Assembly (NCBI RefSeq): GCF_030867095.1
Contig: NC_081836.1
Span: 31,322,338 to 31,386,337 of the forward strand
Length of the DNA: 64,000 nt
Direction of reading: 5' to 3'
Source: Alligator mississippiensis
Taxonomy: Eukaryota > Chordata > Crocodylia > Alligatoridae
The notes beneath the pieces were generated by a model, which was given only the letters and a program-made list of their open reading frames with translations, searched no databases and was not told where the DNA came from. Both the position numbers and the translations under genes were made by a program. Of the stretch, positions 35,122 through 45,724 are shown piece by piece. Positions within the stretch are counted from its first letter, which is position 1. Each line of letters starts with the position of its first letter.

Positions 35122-35929
35122 GCTACATATACACAGTCAAAAAGAATGGGGAAGAATTGATTCAGTCTTTGCAGGTTAGTCTAAGCTGCAAAGACTGAAC
35201 GAATAAGCAAATGAAAAGACATTCACTTTTGATTCAGGAAATGCAGCCACATGCCTGCAGTGGCTCAAGCCAGAAGCTGGAGGCATGCTAGAACATGACA
35301 CTCTGGTATATAGCCAGCATGGGCTGCATGTTTATTTCCTCTTCCTGCTGTCTCTAAGGTCTCTGGGGATTTGCAGTCCGCAATCACAGTAGTAGGACTC
35401 TGCAAGATTGTTGATCACTTCCTCTTCCTGCTCCCAGGTGCTTCTGGGATTCATAGTCCACAGTCACATCCAACAGTAAGTAAGCCAGCAGATTGGGGCA
35501 GTTCTGTATTCAGGGGGAAGTGAGTTTAACACTGCTCCTTGGCCCCACACCCCAGCCAGGGTTTGCCTGGCGGGACACTGAACCAGCTAGTGAGGCCAGT
35601 GAGCCAGCCCTCACTATTCCAGCTGAGCAGCAGAGGGGCAGGGCGAGCCCTGCTCTTTGGAGCAAACAGCACAGCCCACTCCAGCCCAGGGATGCAAAGC
35701 ATGCTGGGGGATTCTGATTTAACTTGAACCAGGAAGGGGTCTGGGACAAGAGTTTCATAAACTGGTTCTACCTAAACCTGTTAAGTCTGATACTACATTC
35801 AACCAAGTTTATCTTAAACCAGTTTCAGCCATTTTGAAACTGTCTTATTTGCACTCAACTTCTGTTCTGTTACAGGTTTAAACTGGTTTCTGATTACTTA
35901 AACCAGTTTGTGTAACTTCTGTCCCTAGC
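35122..35929 (+). mobile_element. DNA element with GCTA termini (family F), best-preserved copy
   Basis: It starts GCTACATATACACAGTC and ends TTCTGTCCCTAGC. Perfect CCTTG repeats flank it (35117-35121 and 35930-35934), giving a 5-bp TSD. It is collinear with the copy at 23157. The last 200 bp carry about eight AAACCAGTTT/AAACTGGTTT words that could be transposase-binding repeats. No transposase seen. The superfamily is open; a 5-bp TSD with these ends does not clearly fit hAT (8 bp). Confidence 0.72.
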
Positions 35930-35939
35930 CCTTGTGACA

Positions 35940-36389
35940 GTCAATGGGTGCATGCTTAATTTTAGCCATCCTACTGCAAATCAATGAGACTGTTCTCTTA
36001 CACAGAGTGTAGGTATGTGGCTAAATACCTTGCTGAATTGGGACCTTAATTTCTCTTCTATTTGGCTATGCTGTTCAGTGCTCTTTCTTTTGTTAAGGAG
36101 GGCACTTTTTTTTCCCAGAAGTGAGCAAGATTAAAATAAGGGGCTAAATTGCAGCAGGATTATTTTTAGTGAAAACTATAGCCTGAAAAGTTAGGCAGAG
36201 CAAAATTGAATAAGTTCAGTGTTGCCATGTAAGAATGAAAATGAACAATATCACTTTAAGTTGCCTGTTAGGGCCCTGACCAAGCATTGGCTTTCTTGAA
36301 GCTTCCTATACCTAGACTATGAGTGTGTGTGTGTGTGTGTGTGTGTGCAGTAGTTCACTGCTCCTAGAAGCAGCGTATACAGGTGTTTG
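35940..36389. other. Unassigned spacer with a GT run
   Basis: Contains the GT microsatellite at 36323-36347; otherwise nothing was recognised. Confidence 0.4.
36323..36347 (+). repeat. (GT)n microsatellite
   Basis: About 12 perfect GT dinucleotides. Confidence 0.95.
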
Positions 36390-36826
36390 CCAGTTCTGGG
36401 GATCTGTGTGGAAACTGATGTAAGTAACTTGGGGAGGGGTAGGTGGGATCAGGGTGGAGGTAGGCTGGCAGGTCTGCAGCGGGGTTTGGCAGGATCAGGG
36501 TGGGGGGTGCTGGTAGATCTTCAGGGGATGTTGTCTGGTTGCAGAAGAGGGCTCTGGGGATAAAAAAAACCTATTCAGGGTAAGGGGTGGGATTAGCACA
36601 GCCTTGGGGCCGGGCTCTCCTACCCTTTGGGCTGTGCTGTGATCACCCACAGGCATTCATGAAATTGCGCTAGCCTAGGTCAATCTGAGTTAGTGCACCT
36701 CCTCAGGTGAGCTAACTTAGACCAGGTACACCTGGTGTGGCCTGATTTAACCCTGCTTAACACCTTATTGATTGGGCATTTAGAATGACCTAGCCCTGGT
36801 TAGGTCATTATAAATGTACCAGCTGT
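36390..36826 (+). mobile_element. Diverged DNA element (family E)
   Basis: GGATCAGGGTGG, GGGCTGTGCTGTGA, AGTTAGTGCACCTCCTCAGG, TGATTGGGCATTTAGAATGACC and AGCCCTGGTTAGGTCAT keep the internal order of the 40132-40689 element. The termini are too diverged to fix. Confidence 0.5.
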
Positions 36827-36849
36827 ATATATCATCTGTGGCTTTTGCA

Positions 36850-39640
36850 GATCTCAGGGAATTTTCTAAATGAAGCTGAGCATCATTCTCTAGAGGGAGA
36901 AGTTGAGGAGTGAAGTACTGTAGTAAGTTAGTAGAAAATTCAGGTATGATGTTTTTTACCTATTTACAAATTCTTCAGGTATCATCAGTTATAGATTTTA
37001 AAGTAAAAATGTAGTCATTTTGCCTTATTCTGTATATACATAGTTGAAACCCTGCAAAAGGAAAGGCCTGAAATGTGTGTGAGGATCAGATATTTGAAAG
37101 TAACCACAGAGCCAGCAGTCAAGAACTATACAAAAGGTTTGACCCTTGACTTCAAGAGGATTGAATTCTTTAAAAGTAATACTTTGACCTTTTACAGGCT
37201 GGTCTTTTGAGGTAATGAGCACTTGCAAATAATCCAGTAGGTAATTATCTGTTTCACTATTATGGCCATGGAGACTACATGTAGCCTGTTGCAAGACAGA
37301 TAGTTGTTGCATGTATTTATTGGGTGCAGAGTAGCAACTCATGAGATTTGTGCTTTGATTGGGAGAAACAATAGCATTCCTACAAATGTGTCCTAGACAA
37401 AAGCTGAGGTAAGGAAGATTTTTTTTCTTTTGGTATAGTATTGTATAATTATATCTTATAAAAGTCTTACTTCTTGTACTTAAGCATCTGGCATTGCCCA
37501 CTAAAGACACTGGGTTAAACAGGCCATTGCTTTGTTCCCATATGGCTATACTTATGATATAGTGTCACAGAAAATGGATCCTAGGTTTAAGATCTCATAG
37601 ATGTCAGTATGTGATGCATATTTTAGACATCAGCAAGGCAGAACATACAATCCTTGAGCCACATAGGAAAGACTTTGGAGGCTCTTATGAGATATACAGT
37701 GAAATAAAGTAGGATGTAAGTTTTAAAAACAGGCTTGTGCCTATGGCCTTCCTCCAAGACCTGACAAAGTCCATAGGAAACTCTTTTGAATATCAAGTCC
37801 CCTGAGTGCAGTACTTAAAAATCTGAGAGGATGGGGGAGAATATTGGGTTGGCTTAGGAGTATTACCAGGCCAGGATTAGTATTGTTTAGCAAACATTTT
37901 TGAATGGTAGAGCGCACAAAACATTCTTGCATTTCTCCATCTGTCCCACTGCTGTTAAATGCCCTATATGTTCCCACACGATTATTTTGATAAAAGGAAT
38001 GAATACATGTAAGACCCCAAAAGCTACTACATAGGATTTGATGGCTGTACTAAATGTAGTAAGATGCCCAGGGCTGAGGTGGCAGTGCGTGTTGGCACAG
38101 TCATATTTTTCCTGAGATGTTACAGAAATTTGAGTTTTTTGAATACAGGACAAAACTTGTGCAGGAGAATTCACAGATGTCTTGCCCCAGGAAATTTCTT
38201 TCCAGTCCATGATCTGTCTAGTTTAGTCTATCTAGGAATTCAAAGTGAAGCAGTTTGCAGAAGTATTTTACAATCAATCCTTCTCTTGTATTATTTCTCT
38301 TTTTTTCACAGGAGAGGAAAGATATAGCAAAGTATATGCTGCTTTGTGCCTACTCTGGATTATTATTATTATTATTATATAATAATATAATAGGAACATG
38401 CACAGTAGTAACTTTTAAAAGATATGTGGATTTTAACCTGGTGGAAAATCTGTGTCAAAATGGCAAGGGTGGCATTAGGTCATGAGTGCAGTGAGATTAC
38501 TGATCCTTCTCTCTCTGGGTATCTCCTATGTGTTTGTGTTCTATATTTCTGGCCCTCTACATTTACTCCCAGTGTTTCCAAATCCAAGGACTTATGGGCC
38601 AGGCATTAACAATCATTAGACTGGCTTAACAATCACAAGATTTTAAAGAACTAGGAAATTGCCGTTTTGTGACCCCCAGACCACATTTTCAAGCCTTTTT
38701 TTCTGCAGCTATAAGGGCTAGAAACTTACTTAGTTATTAAAAACTGAAAGATGTTTATAGATAATAACATACCTTCATGCTTCAAGAAAACACTGTAAGC
38801 TGTGAGAGTTGGTAACACTGTGTCTCCCACATCCTGTAAGGATCTTTCATCTATCCATCCCCAGTGAATTTGTGATTTCTGATCTGCTTTCTCTGCAGCC
38901 TCACCATCTCCTCCACAATCCTCCCTTTCCCCTCCATGCATTCTGATTTAACAGGCACCCAGTCACTGTCTGCTTTATTCAGTATGCACACAGCTTCTCT
39001 ATTGGTAATAAATGTATGGTTCTACTCTGAAACATGGATCTAGGATTCCAGATATATGTTTTTTCTATGATTTCATGTAAAATTTAGCTTAAATGAAAAG
39101 TGATTATTTTTTTCTGTCAGCAATGCAAACTGAAATTTGAGAGTCATAAAGATTCTGCAGGTCAGACTTGATCCCAAATAACATCAGCTGAACGCTAGCT
39201 GAGCATATTAAAGTTATGCCCCCAGGGACAGTGCTGCTTCACAGAAAGGTAATGGAGTTGCACTAGTATAACTGACATAATTAGGCTGGAGAAAAGGGAA
39301 GGAATTTGGCTTTGACTTCTCAGCTTTGCAGTCCACTAAGCATTAAACCTTAGAGTTTTGATTTGCCTTTGAATTCATTTACTTGTTTTCAACTGGTAGA
39401 AGTGTGAAAACAAGCAGGCCATAGCTTTTGCATGTCAATAGTTCTAAAATACACAGGATACAGGTTGCCCACCAGTTCAGTCCTGCCCTGAGATCCCTAA
39501 TTGGGAAATTACCATTTTTATTGTCTTTAAAAGTGTATATTTAAGAATGGGTTAGTGTATCATCCCATCCCATGCAAGTTATGGGACTTTGGTTTTGGTT
39601 CTACAAGTAAAACTAATCTATACAAGAGAACATGTAAACA
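36850..39640. other. Largely unassigned; possible decayed coding tract on the minus strand
   Basis: Between about 37025 and 38210 the minus strand has three successive open stretches of 161, 78 and 107 codons, unusual for such AT-rich DNA. None shows a motif I can name. They may be chance or remnants of an old element. The rest of the interval, including an (ATT)n run at 38359-38378, has no identified feature. Confidence 0.25.
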
Positions 39641-39644
39641 CTTA

Positions 39645-40131
39645 GGCCACATCCACACAAGCGTGGATGTTTGTTTCCCAGGGACAACTACTTGGTACTT
39701 GTCCCGGGGGAATGCCTGTGCCATGCGTCCTATGGCCTGGGAAAGCTACCCTGGGTGGGTAAGGGAGGCTGGGGCCAGCACTGAGCTAGCCCCAACAACC
39801 TTACCTGGGCTCCTGGGGGCCTTCTGGTGCTGCAGCAGCGACATCCCTGCTGCTCGGAGCCCAGCTGGCAGTCGGAGCGTGGCTCCAGCCAACCAGGCTC
39901 CAGTTTTGGGCAGCATGCACTGTCCCCACATGTGCTGCCCTGTTTTTTGGGTTTTTTTTGTGCAGGTTTTTTTGACCTCAGGGTCAAACCCGCCCTGTGC
40001 TGCTACCTTGCAGTGCAACGAACACCAGGACGTGTGGTGTGTGGCATCCTAGGCCTTGTCTGGATGCACCCTTAAGGTGTGAACAAGCAGTCAGACCCAT
40101 CTGCGGTGCCACATACCACATGGACATGGCC
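39645..40131 (+). mobile_element. DNA element (family D)
   Basis: Ends are GGCCACATCCACACAAGCG and, reverse-complemented, GGCCATGTCCATGTGG. A TTA triplet flanks both sides. Internal words shared with the copies at 44771 and 62702 include CAGGGACAACTA, AATGCCTGTGCCATGCG, TTTTTTTGACCTC and ACCAGGACGTGTGG. No protein seen. The 3-bp flank would suit PIF/Harbinger- or CMC-type elements, but this is tentative. Confidence 0.65.
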
Positions 40132-40689
40132 TTAGGGTGTGAACAAGCATTCATGGGGTTTAGACAACTTTGCGTAAAATACCTAAACTTGAGATGGGAT
40201 CTCATGTGTGTAAGCATTCAGCACTTGCCAGGAGGAGGTGCAGGCAACCACAGCTAAGTCAGATGGGAATGGGGTCTCTGGCAGGTTGACAGAGGGCTAG
40301 TGGGTTTGTGGGGTGGAGGGGGGGTTGATGGGTTTGTGATGGGGGGGCTGCCTGCTCTTGGGAGGGTAGTTAGGGTGAAAAATAGCCTGGTCAGGATCAG
40401 GGGGGTTAAAACAGCTTAGTCCTAGGGCTGTGGTGAGAGACTTGGCTTTCCCAGACCCCTGGGACTGTGCTGTGAAGAGGTGAAGGCATTTACTAGGCTG
40501 GGTTAACCCTTTGCTGATCTAAAGTTAGTTCACCTCTGAGGTGAACTTTAGATTGGGCATGCCATTTTTAGGGTGACCTAAGCCCTATGAATGCTTACTT
40601 TCCCAGGCATTTAGATCACCCTAACCTTGGTTATCTAAATGTAATGCCTGGTTAGGGTGATCTAAATGTAACACCTGTCTGTACCCTTA
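40132..40689 (+). mobile_element. DNA element (family E), abutting family D
   Basis: The left end is TTAGGGTGTGAACAAGC and the right end, reverse-complemented, is TAAGGGTACAGACAGG. The sequence is collinear with 61469-61985: GCACTTGCCAGGAGGAGGTG, CAGGCAACCAC, GGGCTGTGGTG and AGGTGAACTTTAGATTGGG. GATCTAAATGTAA words recur near the right end. It begins at the very base where the family D element ends. Confidence 0.65.
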
Positions 40690-40717
40690 CTTGCCTAAAA
40701 GGTTTAAATGGGTAGAG

Positions 40718-41164
40718 CAGTGGTCACCAACCAGTGGATCTTGATCCACAGATAGATCTCAGAGCTTCTTGTGGTAGATTTTGGAGACACTTGGAGTTGA
40801 TCCAAGGCTGGGGTGGGGGACTGAGTGCCCGTGTTCTGCACACATGTGCTCCAGCCCAGCAGGTCAGTCCTTGGGGGAGGAAAGTGTCAGGGGCCAGATC
40901 AAGGCCCCTGCGGTGAGGGACAGTGCCACAGAAGCAGGAGCAGGGATAAGTTGAGTGGGGCCCTGGCTGGGTGGGATTTACATGCTGTGGAGGCACACCC
41001 CCAAATAATTTTTTTTCCCTCTGCCTCAATCTGCCCCCCGCCCTCCCTCCCCACAGACTTACCTGCTGGGTGGGGGTGGGGGGAGTGGTGGTGGCACACG
41101 GGAGATCTTGGGTTGCTTTAAATGCCAAAGGCGATCTCCTACTTAAAAAGGCTGGAGACCAGTG
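40718..41164. mobile_element. Non-autonomous hAT-like element with CAGTGGTCACCAACC ends
   Basis: The left terminus is CAGTGGTCACCAACC and the right, reverse-complemented, is CACTGGTCTCCAGCC. The flanks GGGTAGAG (40710-40717) and GTGTAGAG (41165-41172) form an 8-bp TSD with one mismatch, fitting hAT. The subterminal region repeats GATCTTGATCCACAG-type words. The interior is GC-rich and non-coding. Confidence 0.82.
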
Positions 41165-41174
41165 GTGTAGAGTG

Positions 41175-41502
41175 TGCTTAACATTCAGTACAGGCTCAAG
41201 CTGTTGATGAATAGGGTTGCGCTTAAACACGTGCTTTGCTGAATTGTGCCCTGATTGTAGCATTGCAGCAAATGGACATTTAAGTCACTATTTGGAATGT
41301 AATAACAACATATAAATTCAAGAAAATGCTCAAGAATGAACATGTTCCTATTGTTCTGTGGATGTATGATTGCATTGCTCTTAGCATTGCATTGCTCTTA
41401 CCATCAGTCAAATTGTAACAATGCATTTTACGTTCAACATCAATGTAGCAGTAAGTGTTAGATGTACTGTATTAAACAAAAACCTGTTGCTGTGCAGTGT
41501 TG
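41175..41502. other. Unassigned spacer
   Basis: A short direct duplication (GCATTGCATTGCTCTTA-like) lies near 41370-41402. Nothing else was recognised. Confidence 0.4.
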
Positions 41503-43197
41503 GTAGGGTAGGGTCGGAAGGGACCTGAGCAGATCATCAAGTCCGACCTCCTGCCATGGCAGGAAAGAGTACTGGGGTCAAACGACCCTGGCAAGGTGCT
41601 CATCTAGCCTCCTTTTAAAGACCCCCAGGGTAGGAGCCAGCACCACTTCTCTTGGAAGTTGGTCCCAGATCCTAGCTGCCCTGACTGTGTGAAGTAGTGC
41701 CTCCTGATGTCTAGTCTGAATCTACCCTCTGCCAGCTTGTGACCATTATTTCTAGTCACTCACGGTAGTGCTCGGGGGAACAGGGACTCCCCCAATGCCT
41801 GCTGGTCCCCCCTGACTAGTTTGTAACAGGCCACTAGGTCCCCCCTCAGCCTTCTCTTGTGCAGGCTGAACATGTTCAGGTCCCTTAGCCTCTCCTCGTA
41901 GGGCCTGCCCTGCTGCCCCCTGATCATGCTGGTGGCCCTCCTCTGGACCTTCTCCATGTTGTTCACATCCCTCCTGAAGTGCAGCGCCCAGAACTGGACG
42001 CAGTACTCCAGCTGCGGCCTGACCAGTGTTGCATAGAGGGGGAGGATCACCTCCTTGGGCCTGCTTTAGATGCATCTGTGGATGCATGACAAGGTACGGC
42101 TGGCCTTCCTGACCGCATCCTCACACTGGTCGGCCCATGTTCATTTTGGCATCAATAATGACTCCAAGATCCTTTTCTGCCTCTGCACTGACGAGAGGGG
42201 AGTTCCCCAGCCTGTAGGTATGCTGCTTGTTCTTCCTCCCCAGGCGCAGTACCCTGCACGTGTTAGTGTTGAAACCCATCCTGTTCTCATCCGCCCACCC
42301 CTGCAACCTGTCCAGGTCCAATTGCAGCCTATTCCTCCCTTCTAGCATGCCCACTTTTCCCCACATCTTAGTGTCATCTGCAAATTTGAACAGGGTGCTT
42401 TTTACACCCTTGTCCAAGTCGCTGATGAAGATGTTGAACAGTGCAGGCCCGAGGACCGAGCCCTGGGGGACCCCACTGCCCACATCCCTCCAGGTTAAAT
42501 AAGACCTGTCCACCACCACTCTCTGGGTGCGTCCCTTCAGCTAGTTAGTGACCCATCTGACTGTGTAGGTGTCGACACCACAGTCCCCTAGTTTTTTAAT
42601 GAGAATGGGGTGAGAGACCATGTCGAAGGCCTTCCTAAAGCCCAGAAAGACTATATCCACTGTGACACCTGCATTCAGGGATTTTGTGACCTGGTCATAG
42701 AAGGCCACCAGGTTGGTCTGACAGGACCTACCTCTAATGAACCCATGTTGGTTGCCCCTAAGCATAATCTCTTCTGCTGGCCCCTCGCAGACATGTGCCA
42801 GGATAATTTTCTCAAAAAGCTTACCCAGGACCAAGGTAAGACTAACTGGCCTATAGTTTCCTGGATCCTCCTTCCTCCCTTTTTTGAAAATGAGAACCAC
42901 ATTGGCCCTTTTCCAGTCCTCTGGCACCATGCCAGAGTGTCATGAGTGTTGTAAAACCGTGCCAGGGGTCCCGCAATGACCTCTGCTAATTTTCTCAGCA
43001 CTCTTGGGTGGAGATCGTCAGGACTTGCTGACTTAAATACATCCAGTCCCTCCAGAAGTTCCTTGACTTGGTCCTCACTGACCCTAGGCCTGGGTGCACC
43101 TCCCCTGGGGCCTACAGAGTCCCGGTGGTGGGGATGACCCAATCCCTGCTCAGGAAAATGGAGGCAAAGAAATTTGTTAAATAGGTTAGCTTTGCTA
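41503..43197 (-). mobile_element. CR1 LINE, 5'-truncated (RT domain to 3' end)
   Basis: Reading on the minus strand from about 43197: NLFNKFLCLHFPEQGLGHPH, DLHPRVLRKLAEVIAGPLAR, DWKRANVVLIFKKGRKEDPG, LRGNQHGFIRGRSCQTN, then GSGVPQGSVLGPALFNIFIS, KFADDTKMWG and QLEYCVQFWALHFRRD. In motif A the catalytic aspartate is lost (VFLGFRKAFD, where other copies have LDF). Several frame breaks separate the blocks. The 3' end lies at 41503-41530 (GGGTCGGAAGGGACCTGAGC). It is intermediate in age between the 178 and 30815 copies by appearance. Confidence 0.93.
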
Positions 43198-43199
43198 TT

Positions 43200-44767
43200 A
43201 ATCAGAGTTTCTTTTATTTGATATCATATATTGAGTATCTTTAAAAAATTGTTGGTGCTAATTGAAATCCCAGGCTGAGATTTCCAAAAAGGACTAGTTA
43301 TATTAGCAACCTTACTTTCTTGGTACCCAGTTGGAGATATCTTAATGGGACTACATTTAAAGAAAAAAGAAGTACTTAGTAGTTTTTGAAATGCAGGTGC
43401 CTTGAAATCTCTGTGTTTCCATCCAATAATGAAGGTATCATAGTTACTAATCATTTTGTAAAACCATGGAAGCGCAGCTTTTACACCACTAAACTTCCTA
43501 TCCAATCTCCCCATTACCCCAGTACATGTTTCAGAGACATGTTTTTTCAGAAGGATCTTGGGCATTTGACCTTTTCTCTTCTAGCAAGAAGTGGCACAAG
43601 AAGAAATGATGGAACCAGGTGAGGGCAGAGGGAGGTAACATTCAGCAGCAAATGTTTTTGTCAATTCCTAATTGGAAGTCACTTGGGCAGATTCACCAAT
43701 TTTGGTGAGGATGAACTTCAGCAGCAGACTTTCTTCTTCTGACTCTTCAGATGATTGTTTGGTGACACAGTTCTTCATCCCACTGTAACATTCTGTACTT
43801 CCATTCTGGATGCTGCAGTATGCTCCACTGAGCATAAAATGGGGAGATAACGAGGAGGGAGGGGAAATAGTGAAAGAAGAGGTGAAGGAGGAGATATCAC
43901 TGCTTAGAGTGATGTCTGAATCCTAAAAGGCAAAACTGAAGAGAGAACCTTTTCTCCTATGCTTTCTTAGCTATGTTTGAACTAAATTTAATGTATGCCT
44001 GTACAAGCAGAAAGCAGGCCTTTGAACTAATTCCCCTCCTCTCCCCAAATTGGACTGAGAAAGAACATTGGCTAACTGTGTGGTAATTATGTCATTTTAC
44101 AAACACTAGCTCAGCCCTGTAACTCGGGAGGGGATAAGAAACTTCAGAAGGCAGTGAGGTAGTGGATGAGATGGGTTTGTGCTGATTCTATTTTCTTTGT
44201 GGAAAGGAGAAAAAAGAAATCTCCACTGCAAAGTTAAACATATGCAGCGTGCTATGCAAAGTCCTACAGCAGTCAAAAATGCCTTTCTATTAATTCATGC
44301 AAAGGGGGATTCATTTTTAAATCTGGTTCTAACAATCTCTTGTTTTGAGATAATTACTACTGTATCCATTAACTTACTTTAAGTCTTTGTCAAATGATCT
44401 TTCTTTCTTTTTTTAACACCCCCCCACCTATAGGGTGTAGCACAGTTTAATTCTCCCTTTATCTTATTAAAAAGTGCTTTAAGAGCTCCTATAGTGATCT
44501 AAAGCAGTATAATTGTTCTAATCCTGCTGAAGTACTCTCAAATCTCTTTCATCCTATTAAAGTAGTTAAATTGTCCTTGTTCAAGAGTAAGAGCGGTTGA
44601 AAGTAGGCTTGAAGATAATATATAGCACTTTCTATCTGTGTGAAGGGCTTTCAGACATGATTTTCTGTCTTGTAGTGATTTCTGTACTGAGGGTAAGTAC
44701 AGAGAGCTCTGGATTTTTGAAGAATTCTGTTGTATGTTTAAAAATTATTTTCTACAAATTATGACAC
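43200..44767. other. Unassigned sequence
   Basis: A 113-codon open frame on the minus strand (43224-43565) has no recognisable domain. No repeat family was identified. Confidence 0.35.
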
Positions 44768-44770
44768 AGT

Positions 44771-45218
44771 GGCCATGTCCAGATGAGTGCGGCTGTCCAG
44801 TATGTGGTGCTGCAGATGGATCTGAATGCTTGTTCATACCCTAAGGCCACATCTGCAGTGACACTCACTGCACATTCAGGTGTTCCCTGCACTGTGAGGT
44901 AGCAGTGCAAGGGACTTTTTTGACTCCAGTAGATCCTGGGTTCAAAAGTCCTGCTTAAAAAAAACAACAAAACCCTGGGGCTGTACATGCAGGGACAATG
45001 CATGCCCCACGATACTGGAGCCTCCAAGTGGCAGGATTGCCACTGCTGCAGTCCCAGAGGGCCCCCAGACAGCCTCTTCTATCTACCCGGGGTAACTTGC
45101 CACAAACCAGGAAGCGCATGGCACAGGCATTCCCCGGGGACAATTAGCAGCAGCACAAGGTGTCCCACTGCTAGTTGTCCATGGGGAAACAAATGTCCAC
45201 TCTTGTGTGGACATGGTC
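44771..45218 (-). mobile_element. DNA element (family D), inverted copy
   Basis: Ends are GGCCATGTCCAGATGAG on the left and GACCATGTCCACACAAGAG (reverse complement) on the right. AGT flanks both sides. It is collinear in reverse with 39645-40131. Like that copy it contains, on its own sense strand, TTAGGGTATGAACAAGCATT, which resembles the family E terminus. Confidence 0.65.
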
Positions 45219-45718
45219 AGTGGGTGTATCTACATGTGCAATAATTAATTAATTTGAAGCAATAAACTCAGAGCAGTTTGAGCTGGAGTAAACTACCCCT
45301 GGGCACAGTATTTACATGTGTGCCCAGGACAGTAGCAATTTGAGCTGGGGCAGAGCAGTTTATGCCAGAGCTCTTGCCCTGTTCTGCCCCACCACTGTCA
45401 GTGGTGGCATCTGGCAGTGGAGGGGCTGGCTGGGGCACAAGGGTGCTGAAAGTGCAGAGCTATGTGACTAGGCGGCAGGCAAGAGTCTGGCCCCCTGCTG
45501 GCTGGGCTAACTAAGTGAAATTTACCCATGGTCAGTGTCTACATGTGTGCTTAATTACAGTTAATTACCACACAGTAAGATAGTACTGTTCCCAACAGTA
45601 CTATCGTATGGCAGTGTTAAGCAGTTTACTGAGGCCCAATAGTGTTTCACATGTCAGTGGTGTAACTTTATTTTGCAGCTAATTAGTCTACTCAAGCGCA
45701 TGTGTAGATGTGGCCACT
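45219..45718. mobile_element. DNA element / MITE (family G), abutting family D
   Basis: Inverted ends are AGTGGGTGTATCTACATGTG and AGTGGCCACATCTACACATG. The interior shares GCAATAAACTC, CCTGGGCACAGTATTTACAT, GGCTGGCTGGGGCACAAGGG with the copies at 32894 and 54283. It starts where the family D copy stops. Confidence 0.68.
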
Positions 45719-45724
45719 GTCTTG

